Under the pieces are notes generated by a model that saw only the letters and a program-made list of their open reading frames with translations, did not search any database and was not told the DNA's origin. Shown here piece by piece: positions 61,858 to 64,000 of a stretch of 64,000 nucleotides of DNA (position 1 is the stretch's first letter; every line of letters begins with the position of its first letter). Position numbers and translations under genes: made by a program. Origin of the DNA: Chitinophagaceae bacterium (GTDB taxonomy: Bacteria > Bacteroidota > Bacteroidia > Chitinophagales > Chitinophagaceae). Where the stretch lies: assembly GCA_947476485.1 (NCBI GenBank), contig CANJQU010000013.1:1-64000 (forward strand). Direction: 5' to 3'.

Positions 61858-63747
61858 ATGCGGAGATTGTTGTTTAATAGTCTTTTTTTATTTTGCTTCA
61901 TAAATATTCATACTAATATTTATGGTCAAATAATTAATACCGTAGCAGGGGGGGCTACGGGGCATGGTGGGTATTGGGGCGAAGGAGGTTCAGCAACTGC
62001 TGCCCAATTAAATATTTTTGGTGGGCTTGCAGTAGATAAATTTGGCAATATATATATTGCCAATAGCCAAAGAATACTTAAGGTGGATTTTGCATCTGGC
62101 ATCATTTCGACTGTAGCAGGGACAGGAGTCGCTGGTTACAACGGAGATGGTATTCCCGCTACAACAGCACAACTTAACAACGCTGGCTTAGTTAGTGTTG
62201 ACAGCAATGGCAATTTTTATATTGGCGATGGTAATAACTATAGAATAAGGAAAGTGGATGTTTCTACGGGTATCATAACCACTTTTGCCGGCAATGGTAC
62301 ATTCGGTTTTGGCGGAGATGGAGGCCTAGCTACGATGGCAGACTGCGATTTTCAGGCATTTACTTTTGATATATTCGGTAACATGATCATTGAGGCCAGC
62401 CGGGGTCACAGGATACGAAAAATTGATCCATCCGGCATCATAACAACAATTGCCGGCACAGGAGTGCCTGGAAATTCTGGCGATGGAGGACCTGCAACAT
62501 CGGCAAATATGTCGCCAAACGCTCTTGGGATTTGCACAGATAAATACGGGAACATTTATTTTGCAGACAGCTTTATGTCAGTCAGAAAAATCAGTGTTAG
62601 CACCGGTATTATAACCAGGGTGGTTGGTACAGGAGATCATATTGGTTATCCTTATTCAGGAGATGGGAGTTTGGCAACGACAGCGCATACAACCCCTCTA
62701 GCCGTAGCAGTAGATGATATTGGGAATTTGTATATTGTAGACGGACCAAATCAAAGGATCGAAAAAATTGACACTTTCGGTATTATCCGAACGATAGCTG
62801 GTACAGGTGTTAACGGATATAGTGGGGACGGCGGACCAGCGACTGCGGCTAAAATTAGTTATCCCGAGAATGTAACATTGGATGATTGTGGTAATGTTTA
62901 CATCGCCGACTTCAACAATGCAAGAGTGCGTAAGGTAACCTATCCTTCCGCACCCATCAGCCTCACTAATGCCATCTCTACGCTTATAGCCACCACCTGT
63001 GCAGGCACACCGGCTACCTATACCGCCGCTGCCACCGCAAGCAGTGGCAGCATCACTTACCAATGGTATGTAAATGGTAGCCCGGTAGCAGGCGCTACAG
63101 CCAGCACCTATACCTATGCACCCACAGATGCAGACAGCGTGCGCTGCATAGCCACTGCCACTAATCCCTGCACCAGCGCTATTACCAGCAGCAATAGCAT
63201 CATTATGTCTGTGCTGCCGGTTACTACACCTACTATTACTGTCACGGCCCCGGCAGCAGCATCCGTGGGCAGCATAGTCACGGTCAATGCCACAGTAACA
63301 GGCGCGGGCACCGGCTATACGCTAAACTGGTATAACAATGCAGTGCTTTTCAACACCACCTCTGTGCCCACAACCACCTACACCAAGCCACCCGGCACAG
63401 ATCATATCACCGCCACGGTGCTGCCCGGCGAGGGTTGCTATGATAGTACTATGTCGGCGGTGAGTACGGTAACTGCATCAACGACCTCTCCCCAGCCCTC
63501 TCCGAAGGAGAGGGAGGTGCTGCGTACCTACCCCAATCCGGTGAAAGATTTTCTCTTTGTGGATGGTGTAAGTACAGAGATCTCCTATAAAATATCAAGT
63601 GTTGTTGGCACTGTTATCAAGCAAGGAGTGCTACAGCAAAGTTTTAATAGTATTGACGTAACAGAATTGCCTGCCGGAGTGTATATGCTGGAAGTGGTTG
63701 ATCCTTCGACAGGGCTCAGGATAACAAATAAAATCATTAAACAATAA
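61858..63747 (+). CDS. NHL-repeat secreted protein with Ig-like and T9SS sorting domains
   Basis: This 629-residue protein has a signal peptide (LLFNSLFLFCFINIHTNIYG). Six NHL propeller blades follow (about residues 25-360), each with a TVAGTGVxGYNGDGxPATxAxL / GNxYIxDxxNxRIRKVD pattern. A PKD/Ig-like segment contains ITYQWYVNGSPVAGATASTYTY. A REP-encoded linker SPQPSPKERE leads into a T9SS type A domain starting RTYPNPVKDFLFVDG. It is probably a surface adhesin or binding protein. The DNA becomes markedly more GC-rich after about 62940, where the propeller ends. Confidence 0.88.
   Translation: MRRLLFNSLFLFCFINIHTNIYGQIINTVAGGATGHGGYWGEGGSATAAQLNIFGGLAVDKFGNIYIANSQRILKVDFASGIISTVAGTGVAGYNGDGIPATTAQLNNAGLVSVDSNGNFYIGDGNNYRIRKVDVSTGIITTFAGNGTFGFGGDGGLATMADCDFQAFTFDIFGNMIIEASRGHRIRKIDPSGIITTIAGTGVPGNSGDGGPATSANMSPNALGICTDKYGNIYFADSFMSVRKISVSTGIITRVVGTGDHIGYPYSGDGSLATTAHTTPLAVAVDDIGNLYIVDGPNQRIEKIDTFGIIRTIAGTGVNGYSGDGGPATAAKISYPENVTLDDCGNVYIADFNNARVRKVTYPSAPISLTNAISTLIATTCAGTPATYTAAATASSGSITYQWYVNGSPVAGATASTYTYAPTDADSVRCIATATNPCTSAITSSNSIIMSVLPVTTPTITVTAPAAASVGSIVTVNATVTGAGTGYTLNWYNNAVLFNTTSVPTTTYTKPPGTDHITATVLPGEGCYDSTMSAVSTVTASTTSPQPSPKEREVLRTYPNPVKDFLFVDGVSTEISYKISSVVGTVIKQGVLQQSFNSIDVTELPAGVYMLEVVDPSTGLRITNKIIKQ
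63484..63518. repeat. REP-like palindrome family B, copy 2, inside the NHL protein gene
   Basis: CCCTCTCC (63496-63503), loop GAA, GGAGAGGG (63507-63514), flanked by ACCTC and GAGGT. It matches the intergenic copy at 17728-17766 almost base for base and is translated as SPQPSPKEREV, a linker ahead of the sorting domain. Confidence 0.8.
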
Positions 63748-63857
63748 AAACAACCCTTTGCCTTTTTCGTGAATCTTTGCGTTACCCCTAAATCTTTAAA
63801 TCACTAACCCCAAACCCTTTGCGCCACCGCGCCTCTGCGGTTAAATAATCCCAAAAT

Positions 63858-64000
63858 ATGAAAATAATCCTCAAGGTCGATGGCGGTATAGGCAAGAGCG
63901 TAGCCGCAACTGCGGTATGCAAAGCCATAAAGACCCAATACCCCGATAGCAAACTCATCGTGATAACCAACTATCCCGAGGTATTCGACGGCAACAAACG
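63858..64000 (+). CDS. Unassigned protein with N-terminal GGIGKS loop (partial)
   Basis: The frame opens at ATG 63858 and is cut by the right edge after 47 codons. The N-terminus MKIILKVDGGIGKSVAATA is a strand followed by a Gly-rich loop and helix, and LIVITNYPEVFDGNKR follows. The GGIGKS loop may be a P-loop variant, or the start of a GT-B glycosyltransferase in which the loop follows the first strand. I cannot decide from this length. Confidence 0.6.
   Translation, partial: MKIILKVDGGIGKSVAATAVCKAIKTQYPDSKLIVITNYPEVFDGNK

Overview
The window reads as chromosomal DNA of a Bacteroidota bacterium, most likely a chitinophagal relative. The support is: a TonB-dependent receptor with an N-terminal carboxypeptidase-like domain, next to a very large secreted protein and a PorV/PorQ-type protein; several type IX secretion (T9SS) C-terminal sorting domains; many lipoproteins with short lipoboxes; DUF2490, DUF4249-like and DUF6265 families; and TAnnTTTG-like -7 promoter elements instead of classical -35/-10 boxes. 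I saw no tRNA, rRNA, CRISPR array or recognisable transposase gene. About 57 protein genes are supported, two of them cut by the window edges.

Layout. 1-773: end of an RND efflux pump, then a 1.2 kb gene-free, palindrome-rich region. 1986-5940: OmpH-like lipoprotein, amino acid permease, heptose-phosphate kinase, TauE-type transporter. 5946-10487: molybdenum cofactor genes in two convergent halves (moaD-moaE on plus; moaA, moeA, moaC, mobA on minus). A small GxxExxY gene bounded by 45-bp inverted repeats sits between moaA and moeA. 10569-18654: two tandem YD-repeat-like secreted proteins with a decayed 5' fragment of uvrA between them, a DUF2490 protein, intact uvrA, an orphan Phd/YefM antitoxin, a VWA protein and pyrH. 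18756-21577: two tandem polytopic membrane paralogues. 21646-26698: gcvT, then an O-acetylation operon (MBOAT plus two AlgJ/AlgX-like proteins). 26968-32314: clpP, pdxA, leucyl aminopeptidase, rsmA, a 2-hydroxyacid dehydrogenase. 32605-41659: TonB receptor, 1352-residue exported protein and PorV/PorQ protein. 41746-50483: greA, HIT protein, monooxygenase, SAM hydrolase, beta-helix lipoprotein, a decayed HigA antitoxin, ACMSD-like decarboxylase, M1 peptidase, Cys/Met-metabolism PLP enzyme, DinB. 50527-54506: DUF6265 lipoprotein and a non-homologous end-joining operon (Ku and LigD). 54562-58887: Uma2 nuclease, dnaK, DUF4249-like lipoprotein. 59181-end: a roughly 40-unit glycine-rich repeat protein, an NHL-repeat T9SS protein and the start of an unassigned gene.

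The most interesting signals are: (1) the inverted-repeat-bounded GxxExxY cassette wedged between moaA and moeA with almost no flanking spacer; (2) ligD split into two reading frames exactly at an A-AAA-AAG heptamer followed directly by a stop, which suggests programmed -1 frameshifting or slippage; (3) a giant repeat protein with three super-repeats and no visible signal peptide; (4) an 11-bp-phased TATCAC array upstream of dnaK; (5) several REP-like palindrome families, two of which lie inside coding sequence; (6) a fossil uvrA fragment recording a local duplication. All calls were made by reading the sequence; no database search was possible.
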